A DNA stretch of 64,000 bases from Tolypothrix sp. NIES-4075 (GTDB taxonomy: Bacteria > Cyanobacteriota > Cyanobacteriia > Cyanobacteriales > Nostocaceae), in assembly GCF_002218085.1 (NCBI RefSeq), contig NZ_BDUC01000009.1:232623-296622 (forward strand), in the 5' to 3' direction. Positions 17,965 to 26,631 of the stretch are shown here, piece after piece. Numbering within the stretch: the stretch's first letter is position 1; each line of letters starts with the position of its first letter. The notes beneath the pieces are model-generated. The model did not search any database. It had not been told where the DNA came from and saw only the letters and a program-made list of their open reading frames with translations. A program made the translations under genes and the position numbers.

Positions 17965-18426
17965 TTACGGTAAATACTTTTGTACTACAATCCAACCGGT
18001 CAGCGATACCCAAGCAAAACCGATAAATAAAATAATATTTGTACCGATGTGTAAAGGTCTAGCCCAGGATTTTCTGGCGCTAATTTGCGTTGCACTAAAA
18101 GCAGATACTAAAACTAACGCTACGACTATTAAACCAGCTAATAGGTGTGACGAGTGTCCTAAGGAACCAAAGTGACCGAAAGTGCCAACAATACCGATCG
18201 CCAACAGCAGCATCACTAAACTTACCATGCAGCAACCGATGAGAAAGTGGAGATCGCGCACTTTTTGATTTTCCCTCCCAAACGCCGAGATAAAAGACAG
18301 ACGCCGAGAAGTTCTCATCTGAAACATTAAAACCCCAGTTACCGCAAGCAACAAATAAGCCAACAGCGACAACCCCATTGACCAAGCTGCTATTTTCCAC
18401 AACCAAACAAAAGAAGGCAGATCCAT
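17965..18426 (-). CDS. DUF4079 family membrane protein
   Basis: 153 residues with four hydrophobic helices (about 10-32, 60-82, 95-115, 128-148) and conserved His residues next to helices (LHFLIGCCM, HFGSLGHSSHLLAG, RPLHIGTN). This is the pattern of DUF4079, a cyanobacterial family of unknown function related to small cytochrome-b-like four-helix proteins; haem binding is only a thought. It is on the same strand as the preceding membrane gene, 67 bases apart, possibly one unit. Confidence 0.82.
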   Translation of the reverse strand: MDLPSFVWLWKIAAWSMGLSLLAYLLLAVTGVLMFQMRTSRRLSFISAFGRENQKVRDLHFLIGCCMVSLVMLLLAIGIVGTFGHFGSLGHSSHLLAGLIVVALVLVSAFSATQISARKSWARPLHIGTNIILFIGFAWVSLTGWIVVQKYLP

Positions 18427-18712
18427 ATTCTAGGTTATCTCAAAGATGTATTTCTAAACATTAGTATGTAAAAATACACATAATTACCCATTAATTTTAT
18501 GGTAAAAGCCTATTCAAAGGTAGGAAAAGTAGGAAGGGTAAGAAAGGTAAGAAAAGTGAGTTAAAAAACTTTTACAACAATAAAGCAAACATAGCAGGGC
18601 TATACTAATCCCAAAATTTATGAAGAACTGTCGGGGCAGTCAAAAGCTTTGTGTTGCACTTATCCACGCTTTTTAGCCAAAAAATGCTGTTTATAACTAA
18701 TGGTTAACAATA

Positions 18713-19489
18713 ATGGATAGACGAACCTTACTTAAACTCTTTGGATTTGGGGCGCTGGAAATTTCGTTCGGTGTCAGTTTCCCATCAAGGGTGTCTGCTT
18801 CTCTTGGACAGGAAGTTGACTGGGGCTACATCGGAGAAAGCGGTGTCCAGAATTGGGGGAACTTGTCTCCCGAATTTGAACTGTGCAAAACGGGACTCCA
18901 GCAATCGCCAATTGATTTGCACGGAGCGTTAGCAGCCGAACTCGAAGCAATTGAAATTGATTATAAGGAAAGTCCTCTACGCATCGTCAATAACGGTCAC
19001 ACCATCCAAGTGAACTATGAATCGGGAAGCTCAATTAAGCTGGACGGTCAGACCTTTAACCTGGTGCAATTTCACTTCCACGACCCCAGCGAACACACCA
19101 TTGATAAAAAACCATTTGACATGGAACTGCATCTAGTGCATCGCAGCGAGACTGGTGCGTTAGCTGTGATTGGAGTGTTATTGAAGCAGGGACAACACAA
19201 TGCTGCCCTGCAACCGATTTGGGACGCATTCCCAAATCGCAATGAACCAGAGCAAGTAGTGAAGACAGTGAAGGTAAATGCAGAGCAATTTTTACCAAAA
19301 GACCGAAAGGTTTACCGCTACTTTGGCTCTCTGACGACGCCACCCTGCTCCCAAGGAGTGAACTGGATTGTAATGCAGCAGCCTATTGAAATCTCACAAA
19401 ATCAGATCCAGCGATTTACCAACTTAATATCGATTGATGCCAGACCTGTGCAACCGTTAAACAATCGCTTTGTGTTGCGTTCGAGTTGA
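18713..19489 (+). CDS. Alpha-type carbonic anhydrase, exported
   Basis: 258 residues. The N-terminus MDRRTLLKLFGFGALEI has a twin-arginine look, followed by SRVSASLG, so export by Tat is likely and the enzyme would act in the periplasm, interconverting CO2 and bicarbonate. Catalytic features are complete: QSPIDL, zinc ligands in FHFHDPSEH and the third His in ELHLVHR, and the closing YFGSLTTPPCSQGVNW. Length fits the alpha family (EcaA-like in cyanobacteria). It stands alone between DUF4079 and a repeat-rich gap. Confidence 0.93.
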   Translation: MDRRTLLKLFGFGALEISFGVSFPSRVSASLGQEVDWGYIGESGVQNWGNLSPEFELCKTGLQQSPIDLHGALAAELEAIEIDYKESPLRIVNNGHTIQVNYESGSSIKLDGQTFNLVQFHFHDPSEHTIDKKPFDMELHLVHRSETGALAVIGVLLKQGQHNAALQPIWDAFPNRNEPEQVVKTVKVNAEQFLPKDRKVYRYFGSLTTPPCSQGVNWIVMQQPIEISQNQIQRFTNLISIDARPVQPLNNRFVLRSS

Positions 19490-19849
19490 AGACCACAGAT
19501 TAATCTATTCACTTATTATCTGGTGGAACTCCAAACCAACCTTGGAGAAATTCAAAATAATCTCGAACCGATCAAAAATTGACGAACATCGTAAAGTTAT
19601 TGGTGGGTATTGTTTTTATACCTGTTCCACTTCGCTTGAGTGCGTAGCGGTGAAGCTGTTTTTGTCTGACTCACAGTTAAAATATATACCAAAAACACTC
19701 ACAATTTTTTAGCGATCGCTCTTCTTGATAGTCTAAACTCTAGTACTAAGGATTGTAGATGAAAGTAGGGCATGGGGCACGCTCGCATTTCCCATGAGTC
19801 CCTTTCCCCCTCTTCAAGCCCTTGCCGCATTCCCCTTTTCGGGGTTCAG

Positions 19850-20130
19850 AAGTCGTTCATGGGGAGCCACTGCGGTGGACGAGTTCCACAGGCTACAGCA
19901 AGTGGCGTGGAGACCACGGCAGGTGCGTGACTGTCGGTAAACCATGCGCGGCAAAGCGCGAGTGGGGGGAACCACGCCACTCTCCTCAACGCTCTTAACC
20001 CGCGCACGGAGGTGGCTCTCCTTGGGGAAGCGCCTCTGGCGAGTGGGAGAAGACCGCGCTGCCTCACCACGAAACTAGCGCTAGCCAACGCACTGCAAGA
20101 CCTAAACCGCGCTGGCTTACGATTACCCAT
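19850..20130. repeat. GC-rich composite repeat island
   Basis: About 280 bases of GC-rich sequence with pieces such as GGGAGCCACTGCGGTGGACG, CGGAGGTGGCTCTCC and CTAGCGCTAG. It is related in style to the other islands but is the longest and most degenerate in the window. Confidence 0.65.
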
Positions 20131-20160
20131 TACCGATTCTCCAATGACTAATAAACAAAA

Positions 20161-20195
20161 CAGGGCTGCTGAGTCCAGCAACCCTTTTTATTGAG
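20161..20195. terminator. Hairpin terminator after DUF1830 gene
   Basis: GGGCTGCTG and CAGCAACCC form a stem around AGTC, with T-rich flanks on both strands, 20 bases beyond the DUF1830 stop. It probably ends that leftward transcript. Confidence 0.6.
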
Positions 20196-20212
20196 CTAAA
20201 TTGTTTTTTTAA

Positions 20213-20605
20213 TCAACGGATACTCGCACCAGCCATTTTAAAGGATTGTGTTGTATCGCCGATTTTTGTATTAATTGTCTGCATCAACTTTTTTTTATTG
20301 ATTGGATCTATTCCTGTTTCTGAGTCTGTACCAAACTCATTACTACTAGGTTCGTCTAAGGCGAGGCGATCGCATGGAATTGTATCCGATAAAATTGCAC
20401 TTGCCATCATGCCCGTATGAATCTCTAGGTGAGCAACTCTTGGTGCTTCAAAAACTAATCGTTGTCCGGGAAAAACCACCCGTTCAAAGTACCAGCTGGG
20501 AATATCTGAAATGCGAGCCACCTGTATTTTGCTCGTGGCATTAACGTAGCAGCAGAGAATTTTCCCTGATTGCTCTGGTGGTAAAGAATCTAATATTTGA
20601 GCCAT
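20213..20605 (-). CDS. DUF1830 family protein
   Basis: 130 residues from ATG 20605; a GTG at 20629 would add eight residues but does not fit the family start (MAQILDSLPPEQ). The core SGKILCCYVNATSKIQVARI, SWYFERVVFPGQRLVFEAP, LEIHTGMMASAILSD and IPCDRL is the DUF1830 signature of cyanobacteria. Function unknown; small, soluble, with two adjacent Cys. The last 45 residues are a variable tail. Confidence 0.85.
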   Translation of the reverse strand: MAQILDSLPPEQSGKILCCYVNATSKIQVARISDIPSWYFERVVFPGQRLVFEAPRVAHLEIHTGMMASAILSDTIPCDRLALDEPSSNEFGTDSETGIDPINKKKLMQTINTKIGDTTQSFKMAGASIR

Positions 20606-20629
20606 AACTGCTAAAAAGCTTTGCGCCAC

Positions 20630-21193
20630 AATTTTATATTACACCAGCAAAGCTAGCATCGGCTGATCCCCATATGCTGTAACTGCGAATACCAACTGAA
20701 CTTTTCTTGATAATTTCTATCATAAGTTATGTCAACTATATGAAAACATTGTTAAAATTTACGCCTTTTGGGAAATTGTAGATTAAGCATCAATCTTTTA
20801 AATATTTTCCTTTTTGGTGAAGCATCTATAACTTCCTTGATATAAGTAGCAACCAGCAATAGCGGCGATACCCTTATTTTTCGTATACCGGAGGAGGGAA
20901 TTTTTTTTGATTCACTTAGATCGCGACTAACAGGCGCAAGCGATCGCTTAATAGATAAACTGGGTGTTATCGTAAAGTTATATGGAAATTGCTTTCATAA
21001 AACCTATCTATAAAAACCATACATCTGTAAGCGCTCTCGTCCTAGAACTATTGCTACAGATGCAACATCACTCCTGAGTGCTATCAATTTAAAGCTTAAA
21101 TGTCAAGCACGATGCGTGATACACGAAGAAAACCACAACAAACACCCTTGAAACTCAAATATTTCTCTTTTTTGGACGCTGAAGAATGGCAAG
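20630..21193. other. Divergent intergenic region, no gene seen
   Basis: 564 bases between DUF1830 (leftward) and the radical SAM gene (rightward). AT-rich with two HIP1-type sites. No ORF or strong hairpin was recognised; promoters for both neighbours must lie here. Confidence 0.5.
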
Positions 21194-22786
21194 ATGGAAG
21201 TTAAAACACCGATGATGGAAAACCGAATTCTCTACGTTCGCCTTCCTTGTAACCCTATTTTTCCGATTGGGGTAGTTTATCTTTGCGATCACGTTCACAA
21301 GCTATTTCCCAATATCGAACAGCGGATTTTCGATTTGGGATGTGTACCACCTTTAGATTATTACTCTGCCCTTGATACGTGTATCGATGAATTTAAACCC
21401 ACACTGCTAGTATTTTCTTGGCGGGATATCCAAATTTACGCTCCAGTCGGTGGACGTGGCGGAAATCCACTACAAAACGCCTTTGAATTTTACTACGCCA
21501 AGAATCCTTTCATCAAATTACGCGGCGCATTAGGCGGTGGGCGAATCTTTATCGCCTACTATGTGGAGTTGTGGCGAAACTTGGGATTAATCAAACGCGG
21601 TTTGAAACGCGCCAAAAAATACAATTCTCAAGCCCGTGCGATTGTTGGTGGTGGTGCAGTTAGCGTCTTTTATGAACAGTTGGGTAAAAGCTTGCCTAAA
21701 CAAACAATTATATCTGTAGGTGAAGGCGAAACTCTGCTGGAAAAACTTTTGAGTGGTAAAGAGTTCCGGGATGAACGCTGTTATGTAGTGGGAGAAAGTC
21801 AACCACGTAAACGCTTAATTCACGAACAACCCACCCCGTTAGAAAAAAGCGCTTGTAACTACGATTATATACAAAGCATCTGGTCTGACTTCAACTACTA
21901 CCTGCAAGAAGAAGACTTCTACATCGGTGTGCAAACCAAGCGCGGATGTCCTCACAACTGCTGTTATTGCGTTTACACTGTTGTCGAAGGCAAACAAGTA
22001 CGCATCAACCCAGCGGATGAAGTTGTCGCCGAAATGCGTCAATTATACGATCGCGGCATTCGCAACTTCTGGTTTACCGATGCCCAATTCATCCCCGCAC
22101 GGAGATTTATCAATGATGCTATCGAACTTCTACAGAAAATCGTCGATTCTGGAATGACAGATATTCATTGGGCAGCATACATCAGAGCAGACAACCTCAC
22201 ACCAGAGTTGTGTGAATTGATGGCAAAAACCGGGATGAACTACTTTGAAATCGGTATCACCAGCGGTTCCCAAGAACTTGTGCGGAAAATGCGAATGGGA
22301 TATAATCTGCGAACCGTCTTACAAAATTGCCGCGATTTAAAAGCAGCTGGTTTCAACGATTTAGTTTCCGTTAATTATTCATTTAACGTCATTGACGAAC
22401 GTCCCGAAACCATTCGCCAAACGATCGCCTATCACCGCGAACTCGAACGCATTTTCGGCGCTGATAAAGTCGAACCTGCTATCTTTTTTATTGGACTGCA
22501 ACCCCATACCCACTTAGAAGAATACGCTTTTAAAGAAGGCATCCTCAAACCAGGGTACAATCCAATGAGCTTGATGCCGTGGACAGCCAAAAAATTATTA
22601 TGGAACCCCGAACCCCTCGGTTCCTTCTTTGGTGAAGTCTGCTTGCAAGCTTGGCAACAAAACCCCAACGACTTCGGACGCGAAGTCATGAAAATCCTAG
22701 AAGAAAAACTCGGTTGTGCTGACTTAGAAGAAGCACTTTCCGCACCAATAGAAACGAAAGATAAGCAACTGGCGGGGGTATCATAA
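21194..22786 (+). CDS. Radical SAM protein with N-terminal B12-binding-like domain
   Basis: 530 residues; ATG 21194, or ATG 21212/21215 if the first six residues are dropped. The N-terminal 200 residues look like the Rossmann domain of cobalamin-binding radical SAM enzymes (LPCNPIFPIGVVYL, IFDLGCVP, PTLLVFSWRD, AIVGGGAVSVFYEQLG, SVGEGE) but lack the DxHxxG cobalamin ligand. The radical SAM cluster motif is KRGCPHNCCYCVY (C-x3-C-x2-C, about 251-258). YIRADNLTPELCELMAKTG and NYFEIGITSGSQELVRKM follow. It probably modifies a lipid, pigment or cofactor. No neighbour names the substrate. Confidence 0.85.
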   Translation: MEVKTPMMENRILYVRLPCNPIFPIGVVYLCDHVHKLFPNIEQRIFDLGCVPPLDYYSALDTCIDEFKPTLLVFSWRDIQIYAPVGGRGGNPLQNAFEFYYAKNPFIKLRGALGGGRIFIAYYVELWRNLGLIKRGLKRAKKYNSQARAIVGGGAVSVFYEQLGKSLPKQTIISVGEGETLLEKLLSGKEFRDERCYVVGESQPRKRLIHEQPTPLEKSACNYDYIQSIWSDFNYYLQEEDFYIGVQTKRGCPHNCCYCVYTVVEGKQVRINPADEVVAEMRQLYDRGIRNFWFTDAQFIPARRFINDAIELLQKIVDSGMTDIHWAAYIRADNLTPELCELMAKTGMNYFEIGITSGSQELVRKMRMGYNLRTVLQNCRDLKAAGFNDLVSVNYSFNVIDERPETIRQTIAYHRELERIFGADKVEPAIFFIGLQPHTHLEEYAFKEGILKPGYNPMSLMPWTAKKLLWNPEPLGSFFGEVCLQAWQQNPNDFGREVMKILEEKLGCADLEEALSAPIETKDKQLAGVS

Positions 22787-22789
22787 TAG

Positions 22790-22907
22790 ACAAGGGGCTG
22801 GGGACTGGGACTGGGGAATGGGGAAGAAAGTTATTCCCTACTCCCTACTCCCCACTCCCCCTGCTCCCCCCCTCTCCCCCTCCCCCCCTCTCCCCCTCCC
22901 CTCTCCC
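22790..22907. repeat. G-rich then C-rich short repeats in front of the DICT gene
   Basis: GGGGCTGGGGACTGGGACTG, then CCCTACTCCCCACTCCCC and CCCCCTCTCCCCCTCCCC. An open frame from 22818 runs through this into the gene and would encode a Pro/Ser-rich leader of 30 residues. Confidence 0.7.
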
Positions 22908-24299
22908 ATGTTAGAAGGCTCAATACTCCAACAATTAGAAACTACCCACCGTCACACTACTAGACCAATTCGCTTTGGGGTGTATTATAAAAATACGCTG
23001 GTATCACTGTGTCATGCCCTAGAAGACCACATTTTAAGCGACGATACTAAACCTTTAGTAATTACAGCCTTCCAACAGGGAAAATGGTATTTGCAAGAAG
23101 CCGAACGCTATGCAGATATTGCCAATAAATCCCGCCAAATCGTCATCATGGCTGCCCCAGATGCAGGTTTTGCCGAACATCCCACCAGCCTTCTTGACAA
23201 TGTAGATTTAGTAGCGTTAGATACTAGCGATCCAGTCGCCCAAGAATGGCACTTGATTATTCTCTCGCCTGCATACACAGCGATGGTACTTTGTCAAGAA
23301 CTATCCGAAGCTGATTATGGCACGGCAGGGCTTCCCGCATCCGATCAGGAGCGTAAATTTTATGGTTTGTGGACATTTGAGCCGGAGTTAGTGCATCAAA
23401 CAGCAGAAATAGCGATCGCCCACATCGAACCATACAACCCAGAACTAGCAAAAAAACTCAAAGCACATAAACAGACAATTGAGCCAGCCATAGCGACATC
23501 AGAAAACTTGAGTGCAGTAGTCTCCCGTGTGGTAGATTATCTTCAGACTGGGCAAGAGAATTTATCTACACCCACAGCGCCAAGTAAGCAAAGCTTGGAT
23601 CGCAACTTGGTTTCCAACGAAATCCAAGCATTTTTGCGGATGGCGCAATTGATGGATATGGCTGATGTCAAAAATCCAATGGCAGCAGCAGAAGTGGTAG
23701 TGCTTTGTGAAGCGATCGCTCAAGTATTGGATCTTCCCGCATGGCAAGTGAAAAGATTGCGTCTTGCTGGTTTGCTGCATCGGATAGATCCGCTACAAAA
23801 AGCAGAAAGCATTCTCGCACCTGGTACATCTACACGTTATCACGAAGATGCTCCTAGCAGTCCCCTAACTTGTCCTTTAGTACCAGGGGCACAGGTATTG
23901 CGAACCATGCCACGACTGCGGGCAGTAGCACAAATTATCACTCATCAAACCGAGTGGTGGGATGGTACAGGTGAACCGGCTTGCTTATCTGGCGATGAAA
24001 TTCCTTTAGAATCGCGAATTTTAGCGTTGGTAGCAGACTTTCAATGGCGAGTCAACGAAAACCAAGCATCTCAATTGAGTCGCGAAGAGATATTTGCTCA
24101 AGCTTTAGAAGAGTGCAGACAGCAACAATCGACACGCTTTGATCCTAAACTAATAGATACCCTAGCTTTGTTAGTTATGGGCTTGCAACAAGGAATCGAA
24201 TTACCTTTAATGACACCTAAAGTTAGTGCTGGTATGTGGTTACTTGATGCGAGGCTAGATAGCGAAATGAAAACCGCCGTTACGAAAAATGAATATTGA
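22908..24299 (+). CDS. DICT sensory domain protein with degenerate HD-GYP-like domain
   Basis: 463 residues from ATG 22908 (MLEGSILQQLE); the upstream in-frame ATG at 22818 only adds repeat-encoded residues. The N-terminal 170 residues are DICT-like (RPIRFGVYYKNTLVSLCHALED, ITAFQQGKWYLQEAERYADIA). The C-terminal half resembles HD-GYP phosphodiesterases: LRLAGLLHRID for the HD, and AQIITHQTEWWDGTGEPACL, IPLESRILALVADF for the GYP part. The HD pair is spaced as H-R-I-D, the HHE is HQT, and GYP is GEP, so cyclic-di-GMP hydrolysis is doubtful; a regulatory role is likely. It overlaps the next start by 11 bases, so the two are probably cotranscribed. Confidence 0.82.
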   Translation: MLEGSILQQLETTHRHTTRPIRFGVYYKNTLVSLCHALEDHILSDDTKPLVITAFQQGKWYLQEAERYADIANKSRQIVIMAAPDAGFAEHPTSLLDNVDLVALDTSDPVAQEWHLIILSPAYTAMVLCQELSEADYGTAGLPASDQERKFYGLWTFEPELVHQTAEIAIAHIEPYNPELAKKLKAHKQTIEPAIATSENLSAVVSRVVDYLQTGQENLSTPTAPSKQSLDRNLVSNEIQAFLRMAQLMDMADVKNPMAAAEVVVLCEAIAQVLDLPAWQVKRLRLAGLLHRIDPLQKAESILAPGTSTRYHEDAPSSPLTCPLVPGAQVLRTMPRLRAVAQIITHQTEWWDGTGEPACLSGDEIPLESRILALVADFQWRVNENQASQLSREEIFAQALEECRQQQSTRFDPKLIDTLALLVMGLQQGIELPLMTPKVSAGMWLLDARLDSEMKTAVTKNEY

Positions 24300-24927
24300 A
24301 GCATTGCGATCGGGAAAACTTAAACAGCTTCCAGGGGCAGATTTAGAAGACGAGGAGCTGACTAGATTAGATTTAAGCCGCATCAATCTTGCTGGCGCCA
24401 ACCTTGTCGGCACAAATTTGGCTAATTCTAAACTCGAAGGTGGGCATTTAGAGGGAGCTAACTTAATGGGAGCCATCCTCGTGCAAACTGACTTGCGGGC
24501 AAACTTAATGGGAGCCAACTTGATGCAAGCAGATTTAACCGGCGCTGATTTGCGCGGTAGCAACTTGCGCGGTGCAAATTTGATGGGAGCCACACTCAGC
24601 GATGTTTCTTTAGCGGGTGCTTTTTTAAGTGGCAGCAATTTGATGAATGTCAACTTGCAAGGTGTTGACTTGCGCGGTGCTGATTTAAGAGGTGCGAACC
24701 TCACCGGCGCAAATCTTAAAGGTGCAGACTTAAGCCGCGCAGATTTGCAAGGCACGTTGTTGAGTGAGGCAAATTTAGAAGAAGCTGACTTGCGTTCTGC
24801 GAATTTAGCGGGAGCGAATTTAACAGGAGCAAACTTGCTGTGTGCTGAGTTAAACGGTGCGAATTTAAGCGGTGTTAATCTCGATAAAGCTTGTTTGGTA
24901 GGAACAGTAGTTGAGAAGAATTCTTGA
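24289..24927 (+). CDS. Pentapeptide repeat protein
   Basis: 212 residues. From about residue 15 to 208 it is almost entirely A(D/N)LXX repeats (for example ANLMGANLMQADLTGADLRG), which fold as a right-handed quadrilateral beta helix. No signal peptide, so cytoplasmic; probably a protein-protein scaffold. Its ATG lies inside the end of the DICT/HD gene (11-base overlap), indicating translational coupling and a possible joint function. A terminator follows directly. Confidence 0.93.
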   Translation: MNIEALRSGKLKQLPGADLEDEELTRLDLSRINLAGANLVGTNLANSKLEGGHLEGANLMGAILVQTDLRANLMGANLMQADLTGADLRGSNLRGANLMGATLSDVSLAGAFLSGSNLMNVNLQGVDLRGADLRGANLTGANLKGADLSRADLQGTLLSEANLEEADLRSANLAGANLTGANLLCAELNGANLSGVNLDKACLVGTVVEKNS

Positions 24928-24966
24928 AGGTGGAAAAACAGCAATAGGCGTTTCCACCTTTTAAAA
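24927..24966 (+). terminator. Hairpin terminator after the pentapeptide gene
   Basis: AAGGTGGAAA (24927-24936) pairs with TTTCCACCTT (24951-24960) around a 14-base loop, followed by TTAAAA. It closes the DICT-pentapeptide unit. Confidence 0.7.
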
Positions 24967-24995
24967 TGTAAACTGCAAAAAATTCCTTCACCCTT

Positions 24996-25160
24996 ATGAC
25001 TGTAAAACCCCATACCAAAAAAGACTTTTTTACTGCAAGCACTAGTATAAATATCAATCAAGAAACAGAAAACGAAAAAGTTCTATGTTCTCATTGTCAG
25101 CGCACGACTACGAACGGTATTAAATGTAAAGGAATTTGTGTGGCTGACAATGACTATTAA
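24996..25160 (+). CDS. Small Cys-containing protein, 54 residues
   Basis: ATG 24996 to TAA 25160. The C-terminal half LCSHCQRTTTNGIKCKGICV holds C-x2-C and C-x3-C pairs, suggesting a small zinc-ribbon-like knot, and it ends VADNDY. I recall similar tiny proteins ending CVADxDY in Nostoc-type genomes. The N-terminal half is polar. No ribosome site is obvious and no function is known. Confidence 0.55.
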   Translation: MTVKPHTKKDFFTASTSININQETENEKVLCSHCQRTTTNGIKCKGICVADNDY

Positions 25161-25317
25161 GCTATTAATTTTAAAGAGTTGTCTCAAGCACTGCTAACGC
25201 AATCCTTGCCGGACGCATCCAAATTCTTGCTCATCCCCAACAACGTGAATACTATTTGGTGAGGATAAATACTCACAACGCCATTGATATCACCCCATCA
25301 TAAATAGCTTATTTCGG

Positions 25318-25395
25318 AATGGGGAATGGGTAATTGGTAATGGGTAATTGGTACTGCCCCAGCTTTCCCACTCCCCCAGCCTCCCCCATCCTCCC
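25318..25395. repeat. Short repeats before the pyrB stop
   Basis: GGGGAATGGGTAATTGGTAA-type repeats, then CCCACTCCCCCAGCCTCCCC, immediately downstream of the pyrB stop codon. Same G-rich/C-rich class as the other tracts. Confidence 0.65.
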
Positions 25396-25396
25396 A

Positions 25397-26572
25397 CTAA
25401 CTCCTCCCGCTACCAATCAAATACAATAACGCCATACGAACGGCAACACCGCTGGTAACTTGAGCCTGAATGAGGCTGAATTCTGGGTCATCCATTAAGT
25501 CAGAGCTAATTTCCACACCTCGGTTGACGGGACCGGGATGCAGAACTTTAACATGGGGTTGACATAATTGCAGTTTTGTGCGTGTAATGCCAAACATTTG
25601 ATGATATTCACGCAAACTCGGCAATAAATGAGCCGTCATGCGTTCTTTTTGCAAGCGCAACGTCATGACAAAATCAGCATCTTTTAAAGCGGGTTCTAAT
25701 TGCCAATGTATAAATAAGTTGCGATTGGGGAGGGGGGGATGGGGAGAGGAGCCAGCGCTGTGCGGGGGTGGAGGAGTTTGAGGCGACTGGCGTGGGGGGA
25801 TGGGGGGATGGGGAGACAAACTCAAAGTGCCTCCTTGTCCTCCTTGTCTCTCTTGTCCCCCTCTCCCCTTGTCCCCTTGTCTCCTTGTCCCCTTGTCCTC
25901 TTCTCCTACTTCATCATCGCTGACATAATCGGCAAACAGTTTTGGTAATAAAGTCGGTGGTGCTGCTAGATGAACTTGGGCGCCACTTGCGGTTAAACTC
26001 CAGATATTCGATCGCGCGACACGAGAATGTAGAATATCGCCAACAATGGCAATCTTTTTATTCTTCAACAATTCGAGTCGGGGATTTTCTGGGTCAATTA
26101 AAGTACAGATGGTAAATAAGTCAAGTAGTGCTTGAGAAGGATGTTCGTGTTGACCATCACCAGCATTGAGGACGCTAACTCTGACACCTAAACGATCCAT
26201 TTCTGCGGCGATCGCATTGGGTACTCCGGCTTCGCGATGGCGAATTACCATAATATCAGTTCCCATCGCCAAATAAGTCTTGGCTGTATCGAGAATTGTT
26301 TCTCCCTTGGTGATAGAAGAAGTTGCTGAGGCAAAATTCAGCGTATCTGCACTTAAGCGTTTTGCCGCTAGTTCAAAACTACTGCGGGTGCGGGTAGATG
26401 CTTCAAAAAATAAATTCGCTACCACTTGTCCTTGTAAAGAAGGCACCTTCTTCGTCCGTCGTGATAACACCTCCTGAAAACTGGCAGCAGTTTGCAAAAC
26501 GGTATCGTATTCAGCTAGAGTGAAGTCCGCGAGTGTGAGAACGTGATGATGATTCCAAGTAGTAGTAAGCAT
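25397..26572 (-). CDS. pyrB: Aspartate carbamoyltransferase with repeat-derived insert
   Basis: 391 residues from ATG 26572 (MLTTTWNHHHVLTLADF), against roughly 310-340 usual. It condenses carbamoyl phosphate with aspartate in pyrimidine synthesis. Catalytic motifs are intact: carbamoyl-phosphate loop FFEASTRTRSSFE, the SSITKGET loop, HPSQALLD, IVGDILHSRVARSN, LRLQKERM and HPGPVNRGVE. About residues 222-282 (after LPKLFADYVSDDEV) are low-complexity, Gly/Arg/Gln-rich then Pro/Ser/His-rich, encoded by repeat DNA; the conserved sequence resumes at LFIHWQLEPALKDADFV. Because the frame stays open and the motifs are intact, the enzyme is probably active. An in-frame TTG/ATG upstream (26617) is less likely as start. 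Confidence 0.94.
   Translation of the reverse strand: MLTTTWNHHHVLTLADFTLAEYDTVLQTAASFQEVLSRRTKKVPSLQGQVVANLFFEASTRTRSSFELAAKRLSADTLNFASATSSITKGETILDTAKTYLAMGTDIMVIRHREAGVPNAIAAEMDRLGVRVSVLNAGDGQHEHPSQALLDLFTICTLIDPENPRLELLKNKKIAIVGDILHSRVARSNIWSLTASGAQVHLAAPPTLLPKLFADYVSDDEVGEEDKGTRRQGDKGRGGQERQGGQGGTLSLSPHPPIPPRQSPQTPPPPHSAGSSPHPPLPNRNLFIHWQLEPALKDADFVMTLRLQKERMTAHLLPSLREYHQMFGITRTKLQLCQPHVKVLHPGPVNRGVEISSDLMDDPEFSLIQAQVTSGVAVRMALLYLIGSGRS
25727..25905 (-). repeat. Composite repeat inside pyrB
   Basis: On the + strand: GGGGGGGATGGGGAGAGG, then an island-type piece (GAGCCAGCGCTGTGCGGGGG ... GAGGCGACTGGCGTGG), then GGGGATGGGGAGAC, then CTCCTTGTCCTCCTTGTCTC-type repeats. Two repeat families are thus stacked inside one coding insert of about 180 bases, a multiple of three overall. 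Confidence 0.75.
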
Positions 26573-26631
26573 ATATACTTTTGCTTCTTTAGGAACGAAA
26601 ATTAAATAATATGCCATTTCCTGGGATCTAC

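Larger units (their letters stand above)
19490..20212. other. Repeat-rich intergenic region, no gene seen
   Basis: 723 bases. The first 230 are AT-rich with no credible ORF. About 19770-20135 is GC-rich repeat DNA; the 111-residue antisense frame at 19846-20181 is a translation of that repeat and is not called. Confidence 0.6.

Noticed and set aside
19846..20181. 111-residue minus-strand frame
   Set aside because: Translation of the GC-rich repeat island; Arg/Ala/Pro composition and no ribosome site.
24255..25061. 268-residue antisense frame over the pentapeptide gene
   Set aside because: The regular antisense of A(D/N)LXX codons is open by composition; it has no start context and mirrors the real gene.
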